Shown here piece after piece: positions 1 to 9,691 of a stretch of 42,889 nucleotides of DNA. Each line of letters starts with the position of its first letter. The stretch's first letter is position 1. Both the position numbers and the translations under genes were made by a program. This stretch comes from an uncultured Eubacteriales bacterium. Its GTDB lineage: Bacteria > Bacillota > Clostridia > Lachnospirales > Lachnospiraceae. The notes beneath the pieces are model-generated. The model was not told the DNA's origin. It saw only the letters and a list, made by a program, of their open reading frames with translations, and made no database searches. Where the stretch lies: contig URMF01000028.1 in NCBI GenBank assembly GCA_900548855.1, positions 1 to 42,889 of the forward strand, read 5' to 3'.

Positions 1-3000
1 TGGTAAACCTTCCGCTCCACGCATCATACTCCCTCGCCTGGGCATAGTATGTCCCCGCTACGGTATCTCTCTGATATCCCGTATAGCCAAATGGTTGGAG
101 CTGTCCCTGATTTCCTAAAAGGTCTGTTCCAAACTCATCATAACGGTAGGTGATTTCACTTTCCACACCATGGTTTAACAACCGCATAGCGCTTCCCTGC
201 ATGTCATTTAGATAACTGTAGCTCTCTCCGTTTTCTTCCATGAACAGGACTTCACTGTCCCAGATATAGCTCTGGACATTTCCACACTCTTCCTTTTGCA
301 ACAGATTATGGTAGTTTTTGGTAAAATCTAGGATATACGCTGTCTCTTTACTCCATACCTCCGGTGTCTGCGGAACAAAGTTATCTGCTCCAAAATCCAG
401 AGCTCCCTCTGTCCTATGCCCGGATAACCCTTGGCTTACCGGACGGCCAATCACTCCCTGCCGCATTCCGGTACGGTGTCCTAATCCGTTATAGGCATAC
501 TCCGCCATATTTCCCATTCCGTCCACTGCCCTTGTCATACGGTTCATGGCTCCAAATTCATAGGCATGCTGCAGGGTTCCATTTTCCAGTGTCTTGACCA
601 TGTTTCCCCGGTTGTCATATTCATAGTGGTGCTCTGATAAGCCGTCTGTATCCTGAATCAGCTGGTTTAAGGAATTGTAAATATAACGGGTATGTACTCC
701 CCCTTCCGTCTTTTCCGTACGGTTTCCAAAGCTGTCATAACGATAACCCCGCAAAATGTTCCCATCCTTTGCCGTCTGGATGAGACGGTGCAGATTGTCA
801 TAGCCATAGGTATAGATTCCGTTCTCCTCCTCTAAGTCCTGCCGGAAGCGTTCCTCCCGGATACGGTTTCCTGCCGGGTCATAGTCATACCGGTAAGCCT
901 CTATGAGTCCCGCTGCCCCTGTATGGGTAAGGGTGGACAGCAGTCCCGCTGCATCATAACCATACTCCGTAAGGATGCCTTCACTGGTTTGTCTTGCCGC
1001 AAGTCTTCCCATGACATCATAGCGGTAGCTTGCCTCCCGGCTGCCACTCTTAAGGCTGCTTAACCGCAACAGTTCATCATAGCTGTAGGTTACTTCCGTT
1101 CCGTCCGGATAGATGACCGCTTCCCGTTCTCCGAAGGAACCATAACGGTACTGTACCTTCTTTCCCCTCTGGTCTGTCACATCGGTAAGACGACCTTCCT
1201 CATCATGGGTAAAGGTCATGGTTCCCAGCCAGTCCTTTACCTCCTGAAGCTGTCTTAACGCATTATAAGTAAACTGTACTTCTTTTCCGTCTCCATAAAT
1301 AATCCTCTGAGGTTGACCTATGTTATTATAGGTATATTCAGTGCGGTTTCCGTCCCGGTCTGTCTTCTCTGCCAGTCTCCCGTCACTGTCATAGACAAAA
1401 TATTCCTTTCGTCCAAAGGCATCCTCCGCTTCGGTCACTTGTCCCAGATGGTTTCTTCCATAGCGGATTCTTCTCGGCTCTTCCTCCTCTCCTTCTCTTC
1501 CCAGCTGTAAAGCCTCTTCCAAAAATCCATTCCGGTTATAGTGGTATTCTGCCATTCCCCCCTCTGCATCCTTCACACCAGAAAGCACACCATTCCGATT
1601 ATAGTGGTAATGGGTTTCATTTCCGTTTGCATCTGTCACAGCTGTTACATTTCCCACCGCATCATACTGGTAGCATTTGGTTTGTCCTGTGCTGCTCTGC
1701 ATCCGGACCAGCTGGTTCAGGCAGTCATACTGGTATTCCACAGTGTAGCCTCCCGCATGCTCCTTCCGGATTACATTTCCACACCCGTCATAAGCATAGC
1801 ATTCCCATGTGCCGTCCGGGTACACCACCTTTTCCAGCTGTCCGCCTTTTTTATAATAATATTGGGTTTTTCTCCCGGCTGCATCGATAAAAACCGTCTG
1901 GTTTCCCATGACATCATATTGGTATTTCTTTTCTCTCCCCAGCTGGTCTGTCTCAGAAATACACTTACCAGCTTCATTATACACCATTTTTTTGAAATTG
2001 CCTATACTATCCTTTATCTCTGTCATTTTTCCCTCTGCATCATAGCTGAATTCCGTAACAATCCCATCCGGTTCTGTAACCTTTACCATACGGTTTAATG
2101 CATCATAGACATACGAGGTTTGTTCTCCATTCTTTCCCTGTACCTGTGTCCGGTTTCCACAGGCATCATAGACATACTTTACGCTGTTTCCCTCTGCATC
2201 TGTCACCATCTCCAGGCGGTTCTGCAAATCGTATACATATTCCGTCCTTCCACCCTCTGGTTCTTCTATCGCTGCAACATTCCACATCCTGTCATAGGCA
2301 TAGGTAGTCCGGTTTCCCTCTGCATCCGTCACCTGCTCCACACGGTTTAAACAATTATATGCCAGCTCCGTAATGCTTCCGTCAAAATCCGTAATTTTTG
2401 TTACCTTGCCGCCATGATTGTATTCATATTCCTTTGTATTGCCCTCTGCATTGGTAACAGCTATCAGTTCATCCTTCTCATTGTAGCGGTATCTTGTTAC
2501 ATTCCCGTTTCCGTCCCGGCTTTCCGTCACTCTCCCCAGTTCATCATATGTAAACAGCGTATCATTCCCTGCCGCATCGGTAAGCTTTACCACATTCCCC
2601 TTCGCATCATAGCCAAGCTCCAGCCTGCTTCCATCTGCCTGTACAATGCAGACTGGTCTCCTCTTCTGGTCATATTCAAACTCCATTATACCCTGTGTGC
2701 CAGAAGTCTTAACAAGGTTTCCGTTCCTGTCATAATGATTTCGTATTTTTTCAACTCCATTTAACGACACCTTCATCAGCTTTCCATTTCCATTATAGGT
2801 CAGGGAAGCTCTGTTTCCCAATGCATCCACCACCTTTGTCAGATGCCCCCTGTCTTCATAGGCATATACAGTACGGTTTCCATTTTTATCCGTGTAAGAA
2901 GTCCTCTGGTTATTCCGGTCATAGGTATATAGTTCTTCCCCATCTTCATAAATGGTCTTCGTGTTCCGGTATAAGGCATCATGGCAGTAAATGATTTTTG

Positions 3001-4294
3001 CCCCGTTCCGCTCGGTCAGCTCTACCTGTCCGTCCGCATCCATATAGCGGTATTTCATCCTGCTTCCATCCGGAAATACCTGCCGTTTCGTTCTCCCCTC
3101 ACCGTCATAAATATTTTTCACCGTCACCGTTCCTGCAGCATTTTCCACCTGTGCCAGTCTTCCACTGGAATCATATTTGTAGCCATATACCGTTCCGGCA
3201 GGCGCTTCCACCCGGGAAAGCCTTTCTCCTTCATATAACAACCGGACATGTCTGCCGGTATGATCCGTCACTTCCGCAAGCAGTCCCTCCTCGTTATACC
3301 CATAAGCAAGAAAAGAAACAGCCGCATTCTCTGTTTCCTCCTGTACACGTTCCAGCTTACCCTCTTCATTATAGGACAAAAAAAGAGCTGTTCCTTTTTC
3401 ATCCTCATAACGGACATATCGTCCTTTCTGGTCAAAATAATACCGGTGTCCATCTGTCCGTTCATACAGATAGCCCTCCTCCGTTCCGGTTACCGTTGCC
3501 AGATTTCCAACTACGCTTTCAAAACATCCCTCCCCATTCTCTTCGTAATACTCCTCCTTTCCGTCTTCCAGAAATATATGTATTCCATTTTTTTCCTTCA
3601 CGATACATATCTCATAATTGTGAATCCAACCGGTTCCCATAACCCCCTTCCGCGTTTCTAATGCGTTATAAAACCGGCGGAATAGCAGTCCCGGCTCTCC
3701 CTTAATTTTTATATCTGTCTTATCATAAATAAAATTACCGGTAGACAGGTTTACCGGGTCCCTGGAGTACATGCAGCTTTTTAACGCCAGCCCCTTTAAT
3801 CCGGCTTTCACCGCCTCTAATATAGCTTCTAACGCCTTCCCCTCTTCTTCCCATTTTTTCTGATATTCTTCCAGCTCTTTTTTAAACTGCCCCGGAGACA
3901 GATTCATTTTCCCTTTTTGCAGGAACCGTTCCAAATCCGTAATTCTTGCATACAGGCGGTCACATGCCCCTGACAGCTGCTTTAATTGTCCAGCACATTC
4001 CTTATCGTGTTGCGGAACAGCCTCTTCCATTCTTTTTATGGTATTTTCCAGACGCTTTTTCTCCAGATTGTATTTACCACTCTGTATCCGCTTCTGTGCA
4101 CTCTTTACAGCACGCTCCACTCCCTCCTGCCTTGCCTGGGCTGGTATCTGGTTATATTGTGCCATGATTTCCGCCAGGCTTTTTTTCACATCATCACTGA
4201 CATCCTCTGCCATCTTCAATGTCCTTTTTCCCACATCTGCCAGTTCCTTTAATTCATTGCTTTTAAATGCCTTATCTTTCTGTAATTTTGCCAT
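1..4294 (-). CDS. Rhs1: Rhs/YD-repeat polymorphic toxin, C-terminus beyond window
   Basis: The frame is open from the ATG at 4294 (ribosome site GGAGGG 6 nt upstream) to base 2, giving 1431 codons with no stop. Residues 1-170 are charged and helical. A DUF6531-type entry motif (DPVNLSTGNF) lies near residue 177. About 25 or more YD repeats of the form Y-x-Y-D-x-x-G-N follow, and the conserved Rhs core end (YAQAREYDAWSGRFT) falls on the last residues in the window. In Rhs families the core forms a shell around a variable toxin tip that starts just after this point, so the toxin and its immunity gene lie left of the window. There is no signal peptide. The gene ends the T7SS operon, 20 nt behind the third small partner gene, and its N-terminal domain resembles that of Rhs2. 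I infer that it is a T7SS effector; its toxic activity cannot be named. Confidence 0.93.
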   Translation of the reverse strand, partial: MAKLQKDKAFKSNELKELADVGKRTLKMAEDVSDDVKKSLAEIMAQYNQIPAQARQEGVERAVKSAQKRIQSGKYNLEKKRLENTIKRMEEAVPQHDKECAGQLKQLSGACDRLYARITDLERFLQKGKMNLSPGQFKKELEEYQKKWEEEGKALEAILEAVKAGLKGLALKSCMYSRDPVNLSTGNFIYDKTDIKIKGEPGLLFRRFYNALETRKGVMGTGWIHNYEICIVKEKNGIHIFLEDGKEEYYEENGEGCFESVVGNLATVTGTEEGYLYERTDGHRYYFDQKGRYVRYEDEKGTALFLSYNEEGKLERVQEETENAAVSFLAYGYNEEGLLAEVTDHTGRHVRLLYEGERLSRVEAPAGTVYGYKYDSSGRLAQVENAAGTVTVKNIYDGEGRTKRQVFPDGSRMKYRYMDADGQVELTERNGAKIIYCHDALYRNTKTIYEDGEELYTYDRNNQRTSYTDKNGNRTVYAYEDRGHLTKVVDALGNRASLTYNGNGKLMKVSLNGVEKIRNHYDRNGNLVKTSGTQGIMEFEYDQKRRPVCIVQADGSRLELGYDAKGNVVKLTDAAGNDTLFTYDELGRVTESRDGNGNVTRYRYNEKDELIAVTNAEGNTKEYEYNHGGKVTKITDFDGSITELAYNCLNRVEQVTDAEGNRTTYAYDRMWNVAAIEEPEGGRTEYVYDLQNRLEMVTDAEGNSVKYVYDACGNRTQVQGKNGEQTSYVYDALNRMVKVTEPDGIVTEFSYDAEGKMTEIKDSIGNFKKMVYNEAGKCISETDQLGREKKYQYDVMGNQTVFIDAAGRKTQYYYKKGGQLEKVVYPDGTWECYAYDGCGNVIRKEHAGGYTVEYQYDCLNQLVRMQSSTGQTKCYQYDAVGNVTAVTDANGNETHYHYNRNGVLSGVKDAEGGMAEYHYNRNGFLEEALQLGREGEEEEPRRIRYGRNHLGQVTEAEDAFGRKEYFVYDSDGRLAEKTDRDGNRTEYTYNNIGQPQRIIYGDGKEVQFTYNALRQLQEVKDWLGTMTFTHDEEGRLTDVTDQRGKKVQYRYGSFGEREAVIYPDGTEVTYSYDELLRLSSLKSGSREASYRYDVMGRLAARQTSEGILTEYGYDAAGLLSTLTHTGAAGLIEAYRYDYDPAGNRIREERFRQDLEEENGIYTYGYDNLHRLIQTAKDGNILRGYRYDSFGNRTEKTEGGVHTRYIYNSLNQLIQDTDGLSEHHYEYDNRGNMVKTLENGTLQHAYEFGAMNRMTRAVDGMGNMAEYAYNGLGHRTGMRQGVIGRPVSQGLSGHRTEGALDFGADNFVPQTPEVWSKETAYILDFTKNYHNLLQKEECGNVQSYIWDSEVLFMEENGESYSYLNDMQGSAMRLLNHGVESEITYRYDEFGTDLLGNQGQLQPFGYTGYQRDTVAGTYYAQAREYDAWSGRFT

Positions 4295-4314
4295 TTCTCT
4301 CCCTCCACTATCCA

Positions 4315-4608
4315 TCAATCTAATTTCTCTGCTGCATATTTTCTGTCCAGCTGTTCAAATTCATCGCAAATCATATCTATGTATTCCACCATATCTGTCA
4401 GCAAATCCCCCAGACCGTTTACAAGCTGAGACTCTTTATCCATCTGTTCTTTTAGTGCGTCCACATTCTGTCCCTTTGAATTTTTCATAAACTGTTTCAA
4501 TTTTTTTGTGTTTTTCTTATTAGCATCTAAAATTTCTGACTGTATCTTTTTCTTTATCCCGGCAGTCTTTGCCTTTACCACTACGGATTGAAGTATAATA
4601 TTTCCCAT
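4315..4608 (-). CDS. Small helical partner 3 of Rhs1 (97 aa)
   Basis: A 97-residue, fully helical, charged protein with no membrane segment or signal peptide. The ribosome site GGGGG stands about 5 nt before the ATG. It aligns over its C-terminal two thirds with the 106-aa protein at 24433-24753: both have a K-x-S-x-G turn, then a helix with V/I-E-Y-I, ending near D-R-K-Y-A or D-Q-M-F-A. Both sit immediately before an Rhs gene. Size, helicity and position recall the small alpha-helical partners (Lap proteins) that bind the N-terminal domain of LXG effectors in T7SSb, but I cannot assign a named family. The inferred role is chaperone or co-secretion partner of Rhs1. Confidence 0.8.
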   Translation of the reverse strand: MGNIILQSVVVKAKTAGIKKKIQSEILDANKKNTKKLKQFMKNSKGQNVDALKEQMDKESQLVNGLGDLLTDMVEYIDMICDEFEQLDRKYAAEKLD

Positions 4609-4617
4609 AAGTGCCCC

Positions 4618-4905
4618 CTAACAAAGTGTATCAATATTATTAAAACTGGTAATTATCGTATCTACATACTGCTCGGTAGCCTGAAATGTACTGTCTATTA
4701 ATGGAAGAATATCCTGTTTTATTACATTCAATAATGCCAGCAGATTATTTCCAGTCTGTTGAAGGTGAAAATCCTTATCATTTCCTAGAAGCCTTTCAAG
4801 GTCCGATATTACGGCATTTAAGCTTTCGAGTTCGTCTTCGTGATAATCTGCCAGCTTTTTCTGCATTTTATTGTATTCCTCTTCCCTCATGTTTAATTCC
4901 CACAT
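4618..4905 (-). CDS. Small helical partner 2 of Rhs1 (95 aa)
   Basis: A 95-residue helical protein with no signal peptide or membrane segment. The ribosome site is GGAGTAGGAT directly before the ATG. It is paralogous to the 94-aa protein at 24764-25048: both share Y-H near residue 21-23, a central F-H-L-x-x-T, and D-I-(L/I)-P-(L/I) about two thirds along. That spacing fits a two-helix hairpin of the WXG100 superfamily size class, although no W-x-G is present. It lies 3 nt after partner 1 and 9 nt before partner 3, so the four genes are tightly coupled. The likely role is a T7SS targeting partner for Rhs1; the function is inferred from position and paralogy only. Confidence 0.8.
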   Translation of the reverse strand: MWELNMREEEYNKMQKKLADYHEDELESLNAVISDLERLLGNDKDFHLQQTGNNLLALLNVIKQDILPLIDSTFQATEQYVDTIITSFNNIDTLC

Positions 4906-4908
4906 ATC

Positions 4909-5310
4909 CTACTCCTCCATACCTTTCAGCTTCGTATTGGCATCCGTGATTTCTCCCTTTAAATCTGCTATATGTGTATTCAGTTTTCGGATTTGGGATT
5001 CCAGCTCTTTGCACAAATCCAGCACCTCTTTATTTGTTTGACACATATTTTTCACCTGTCTGCCATAATAACCTTTTAATTTATCTGCCACGATTCCTTC
5101 AAATACATTTTTTATCACAACCTGGGATGCTATTTTAGAATTATTATGCTTTTGATACTGTCCCTTCCATTTTTTCTGGTATTTCTCCAGCTTTCCTTTT
5201 TCTGCCGACAGCCGCTCTCTTATACCTTCGCACTTTAAGACCTCACTGTTTTTATCCCGAATCTGCTGCTGTAACTGATTCTTCTGTGCAGTATTATCTC
5301 CATTTCCCAT
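4909..5310 (-). CDS. WXG-motif coiled-coil partner 1 of Rhs1 (133 aa)
   Basis: A 133-residue, Lys/Glu-rich coiled-coil protein. Helix 1 (about 8-46) ends in a real W-x-G motif (KKWKGQYQKHN, W48-K49-G50). A V-V/I...F-E-G segment and a long second helical part (70-130) follow. It is clearly paralogous to the 129-aa protein at 25053-25442, which has W43-L-G in the same context and the same F-E-G and Y-x-x-x-V-x-x-M positions. Length and layout resemble the DUF5082/YwqH-type proteins found ahead of LXG toxins in Bacillus, but that link is tentative. It starts 13 nt after the essC stop, behind AAAGGAGG, with a rather short 2-3 nt spacing. The inferred role is partner or adaptor for export of Rhs1. 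Confidence 0.8.
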   Translation of the reverse strand: MGNGDNTAQKNQLQQQIRDKNSEVLKCEGIRERLSAEKGKLEKYQKKWKGQYQKHNNSKIASQVVIKNVFEGIVADKLKGYYGRQVKNMCQTNKEVLDLCKELESQIRKLNTHIADLKGEITDANTKLKGMEE

Positions 5311-5323
5311 TGCCTCCTCCTTT

Positions 5324-8300
5324 TCAATCTATGCATTGTGGTATCCGGATACGTTCATAGGCGCCGTTTTTAAACAGCAGACCATCTCCAAACACAGGAT
5401 TCTCCCGGTCATAGGCAACCGGAAAAATACTGTTCATTCCCTGGTCACTCAGTACTAATCCATATACCGCCGTCTTAATCCATGATGTCAAATCATCATA
5501 TCCCCGTAACCCGGAAGTACTTACATTCACAATAAATATAAGTCCGCATTCCACTGCCCTTTTTATAATTTCTGCATATTCATCCGCATCGTCCTCCAGC
5601 ATTTCAATAAAATCGTCCGCATCATCCACCAGCAGATAATACGGCTCCTGCTGCAGATAAAATTCCTTCGGTGGAATAGCAGCTCCCTTCTCCAGAGCAG
5701 CCTTAAACTGCGCATTTCTATCCTCGGCAAATTCATTTAACTCGTCTATTAAATCCTCAATTTCTCCGCCAGGCTGATAATACTCTGTCTTCTCATTATA
5801 GGAATAAAAGCTTAATTTTTTAGAATCAACTAAATAAACCACCGCTTTTTCCATAATCTGGTCAAGTATTATATTTAACACATTTGTTTTCCCCTTCGCC
5901 GGCTCTCCAATGATAATAAACGGAGACATTGCCCGGTTTAATCCTCTTACCTCCACTTTCTCCTTTTCCAGACCAAGAACAGCTTCAAGTCCTGCATTAT
6001 CGTAATCAGCCAGCATATCCGAGGTAAACTGGTCTGGCAGCATAGGTATTTTCGGAGCACATTTTCCTCCACAATTTTCAGTAAGTCTCTGTATCAGATT
6101 CTTAATCTCGGTTATATATCCAACCTCGTCTGACAGATTTGCCATAGTATAAATCTGCATAATATTTACATTGTGATAGGACACCAAAGCACGTCCCTGT
6201 ATTTCAGGAAGCTTATAATCACTTCGGCCTACAATGGATGATGCTTCCGATTCATCAAACATAAATCCGGCTATTTTCACTTTAAAATTGTTGAGGGTAG
6301 CAAAACGAACTGCTCCACTTTGGGTGGCAGTAATAATCAGATAAATTCCCAAACCGGAACCGTCTCTCGACAGCCGGGTAAAAAATTCTTCTTCGTCATA
6401 CCCTATTTCCGTTACCACATCAAAATTATCCACCACTACCACGATTGCCTTTAACGGTACATCTGCCGTCTGATTATATACATCAAAATTCTGCGCCATT
6501 TTCTCTGCAAACAGCTTCTTCCGGGCGTTCATTTCCTCCTGCAATATCCGAATGAGTTTTCCTATCTTTACCGTGTCATCAAACTGCATATAATCCGCAG
6601 TATGCGGAAGGTTACTGAGAGGAATTAACGCACTGTTTCCCAAATCGATAATATAAAAATTGACAAGCTCTACATCATTCTTTATTGCCAGACTTAATAC
6701 CGCCGTCATCAACATCGTTGATTTTCCATAGCCTGCTGAAGCAAAATATGCAATATGCCCCTCTTTCATCAAATCAATGACCAATTCCTCCTGCGCCTGT
6801 TCCTCCGGAATATCTACCATGCCAAGAGCAATTTGCAAATCAGTTTTCTTTTTCTCTGTAATATCTGCTATTTTTTCCACATGTGGGCTCACCAGCATCG
6901 TCTTTAAAGGTGGAAGCCATGGTTTTTTCACAGGAGGAACTCCCTCCTGCTCAAATGTCTCCTTTACATATTGAATTGTTACATCTAACTGTGTTGCTTT
7001 TACCGAAGTATCTTCATCCGCGCTGCTCAAATCCATATTCAAAAGTTCGCCCTGTCCCAATTCATTAAGCCGGTATACCCGCGTATCCGTCTCCTCTTTC
7101 TCTCCGTCCCGGCTATAGGCTGCACCGCTCCATGCAGATTGAAACAGCTCATATACCTCATTATTTCCCACTTGCAGATAGGCGCGTCCGGGCTGGGTGA
7201 TACCTGCCGCATCTGCCGTTTTCAAAATTTCCCTGCTGTCTGCTTCATCCTGAACCTTCAAAGCAAGTTTAAATTTTGAGTTAGTCCAGATTTGGTCATC
7301 TACTACACCGGATGGCTTCTGGGTTGCCAGAATCAGATGAACCCCAAGGCTTCGGCCAATTCTCGCTGTAGACACAAGCTCTGCCATAAAATCCGGCTGT
7401 TCCTTCTTAAGCTCTGCAAACTCATCACTAATTAAAAACAGATGTGGAATAGGTTCTTTCGCTTCCCCATTTTTAAATAATTTGTTATAAGAATCGATAT
7501 GATTAACGTTATGATTACTAAAAATACGCTGTCTTCTCGCCAGTTCACTTTTAATAGATGCCATGGCACGCTGGCTTTCACTTCCGTCCAGATTGGTAAT
7601 CGTTCCCAGTAAATGCGGCATATCCTTAAACAGACCCGCCATACCTCCACCCTTGTAATCTATCAGCAAAAATCCAACCTCATACGGATGAAAGTTTACA
7701 ACCAATGACAAGATATAAGACTGAATAATTTCTGACTTACCAGAGCCTGTTGTACCTGCCACCAGTCCATGCGGTCCATGTGCCTTTTCATGTAAATTCA
7801 GATATACATAGTCGTCCACAGCACGCACCCCTAACGGAACTGCCAGCGTCCTATATGCCTGGTTCTCCTTCCACCGTTTTGCAATCTGCAACTCCTCCGG
7901 TCTTTTAATTCCATACATATCAAAAAAGGTAATACTGTTCGGAATATGAGATGTCATTCCCTTCTCATGCTTCAGTGCACAGACATTCCTTGCCATCCAT
8001 TCAAGCTTTACATTTCCGCAATTTTGAAGTTTAATTTTCCTGTCTATAACCTTCTTTTCTTCCATCAGCAGGGTGCCATGCTCCGAATCCTCTAACAGAA
8101 GTACAGTGCCTATATTTTCCGGCAGATTTGACCTTAAATAGGTTGTATATAGAATCGAAAAGCCTAATGTAAAATCAGATTTTCCAAGAAATTCCATAAT
8201 TGCATGTTCTATAATCAGCTTAGGCTCATCTATAATAAAAAGGAAGTGTGGTACATAACGCGACTCCTTTTTCTTTTCTTCATTTTTTATCTGCCGTTCC

Positions 8301-9661
8301 TTCAATATCTGCTGCAGGCTTCCTAAAATCTGATCCCGCATTCTCTCGGAATTAATATTTCCATTTACATTAATAGACTGGATTTTTAGATGCGGAAACC
8401 AGTTCATCCAGGCAAAATCATCATTGTATTTTTTGTCATAAATATTAATTATCTGCAAATCATGATAACTGTGAAAAAATGTCAACTGCGCAATATATAG
8501 CTTTATCTGCTCATGAATCAGATTTTTTTCTCCCACCAGTCCCAGATGCGCTTTCTTTAAATCAATTACAACCGGTTTATCCTGTATGATAGAAAATTCC
8601 TCTACAAGGGCGCCTGCTTCCTTCACCAGCTCATCCTCATCCATTACCATTTCCGGTGCATCAAATTCAATCTGGTAACTGGCTGCTGCATCACAGGTAC
8701 CTATACGGATTTGCAAAAAATCGTCATCATTATAATTTTTTTCATATAACCGGCTATTAAAGGTTCGAATCATCTCCTCTATTTCAGATAATTCCGGATA
8801 GTTATAGTGATACGCCGCTTTTTCCCTGTTGTGCAGCCGGAATAACTCTTTTCGTTTGTCTAATAGATAATTTTCATAAAATTCTTTTCTCTTTTTATTC
8901 TTTTCCTTACAATCCTTTTTTTCATTAAAATACTGTATGATGGAAAATACTGTGGTCATACCTGTCATTGCAGCAGTAACAATCACATACGCACCGCCGC
9001 TGGACAGAAAGCTGGTGGCAACGGTAAGAGCCATCATAACTAACGGAGGTACTATCATTTGTACAATTCCCTGCTTTGAAAAATGCGCCTTTTCCGGTGG
9101 GCTGTTAATCACAACGCTTTCTTCCGGTGCATTCATAACAAGCCTCGGGGAACGCCTGTAATGTATACTCTCCTTCGTCAGAGGTTCGACGGCATTTAAT
9201 TCCACTAGATGTGTATAAAAGCTTCCGTCTTCTCCGTTTAATTCAATTCGTTCCTTCCATAAAGTGCATTCTACATCCCGGAACATGACAATGTCACTCT
9301 CTTCATATTCTATGCATGCAGAATTTTGTGTAAATGCTATTTCTTTTCCATTTACAAATATATGCGGCTCCTTCTGCGCATCCATTTTATAAAATGTAAT
9401 TGTATTTTCCGAGATTACTGCCCTTATATCACTATTCGGGATAACAACATCCGCATTCTCGTCACCTACTGTCAGTTCTCGTTTTCTCAAAAAGATTCTC
9501 CCCGTCCCATTTTTCAGAAAAACCTCTGCCCCGTTTTCCAATGGTATCCATTTATACGGACTAATTTTCTCTTTCTCTATGGATAACCCCTTATACCGTA
9601 CCACCTCTTTTGCCGGCATTTCTACATATCCATTTTTCTCCTTTATAAGTAAAATTTCCAT
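5324..9661 (-). CDS. essC: EssC/YukBA-type T7SS motor ATPase (1445 aa)
   Basis: This is the central ATPase of type VIIb secretion. The start is set at the ATG at 9661, which has AAGGAG 6-7 nt upstream; an ATG 30 nt further up has no site. The N-terminal ~190 residues match the position and size of the two cytoplasmic FHA-like domains. Two membrane segments follow at about 198-245. Three FtsK/SpoIIIE-type domains then carry intact Walker A motifs: GTTGSGKS near 637, SAGYGKS near 975 and GEPAKGKT near 1254. Matching Walker B segments are FLISDEF, AIVVVVDNFD and YYLLVDDADD. Length and order fit full-length EssC (about 1480 aa in Staphylococcus) with no truncation. The EssC C-terminus is known to vary with effector set in staphylococci; here the effector module follows directly. 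Confidence 0.97.
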   Translation of the reverse strand: MEILLIKEKNGYVEMPAKEVVRYKGLSIEKEKISPYKWIPLENGAEVFLKNGTGRIFLRKRELTVGDENADVVIPNSDIRAVISENTITFYKMDAQKEPHIFVNGKEIAFTQNSACIEYEESDIVMFRDVECTLWKERIELNGEDGSFYTHLVELNAVEPLTKESIHYRRSPRLVMNAPEESVVINSPPEKAHFSKQGIVQMIVPPLVMMALTVATSFLSSGGAYVIVTAAMTGMTTVFSIIQYFNEKKDCKEKNKKRKEFYENYLLDKRKELFRLHNREKAAYHYNYPELSEIEEMIRTFNSRLYEKNYNDDDFLQIRIGTCDAAASYQIEFDAPEMVMDEDELVKEAGALVEEFSIIQDKPVVIDLKKAHLGLVGEKNLIHEQIKLYIAQLTFFHSYHDLQIINIYDKKYNDDFAWMNWFPHLKIQSINVNGNINSERMRDQILGSLQQILKERQIKNEEKKKESRYVPHFLFIIDEPKLIIEHAIMEFLGKSDFTLGFSILYTTYLRSNLPENIGTVLLLEDSEHGTLLMEEKKVIDRKIKLQNCGNVKLEWMARNVCALKHEKGMTSHIPNSITFFDMYGIKRPEELQIAKRWKENQAYRTLAVPLGVRAVDDYVYLNLHEKAHGPHGLVAGTTGSGKSEIIQSYILSLVVNFHPYEVGFLLIDYKGGGMAGLFKDMPHLLGTITNLDGSESQRAMASIKSELARRQRIFSNHNVNHIDSYNKLFKNGEAKEPIPHLFLISDEFAELKKEQPDFMAELVSTARIGRSLGVHLILATQKPSGVVDDQIWTNSKFKLALKVQDEADSREILKTADAAGITQPGRAYLQVGNNEVYELFQSAWSGAAYSRDGEKEETDTRVYRLNELGQGELLNMDLSSADEDTSVKATQLDVTIQYVKETFEQEGVPPVKKPWLPPLKTMLVSPHVEKIADITEKKKTDLQIALGMVDIPEEQAQEELVIDLMKEGHIAYFASAGYGKSTMLMTAVLSLAIKNDVELVNFYIIDLGNSALIPLSNLPHTADYMQFDDTVKIGKLIRILQEEMNARKKLFAEKMAQNFDVYNQTADVPLKAIVVVVDNFDVVTEIGYDEEEFFTRLSRDGSGLGIYLIITATQSGAVRFATLNNFKVKIAGFMFDESEASSIVGRSDYKLPEIQGRALVSYHNVNIMQIYTMANLSDEVGYITEIKNLIQRLTENCGGKCAPKIPMLPDQFTSDMLADYDNAGLEAVLGLEKEKVEVRGLNRAMSPFIIIGEPAKGKTNVLNIILDQIMEKAVVYLVDSKKLSFYSYNEKTEYYQPGGEIEDLIDELNEFAEDRNAQFKAALEKGAAIPPKEFYLQQEPYYLLVDDADDFIEMLEDDADEYAEIIKRAVECGLIFIVNVSTSGLRGYDDLTSWIKTAVYGLVLSDQGMNSIFPVAYDRENPVFGDGLLFKNGAYERIRIPQCID

Positions 9662-9691
9662 ATTCCTCTCCTTGCCATTACTGTTTTGCAT

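Noticed and set aside
500..3400. Regularly spaced similar DNA words in the Rhs cores, which could suggest a CRISPR or tandem-repeat array
   Set aside because: The period follows degenerate YD protein repeats, with no identical repeat and spacer structure.
364..4490. Many plus-strand open frames of 60-214 codons opposite Rhs1 (for example 1541-2098, 2998-3642, 3248-3661, 4038-4490)
   Set aside because: They mirror the repetitive Rhs1 coding strand, lack ribosome sites, and give Cys/His/Pro-rich nonsense typical of antisense frames.
7432..7650. Minus-strand 72-codon frame inside essC
   Set aside because: Out-of-frame reading of an intact essC ATPase domain.
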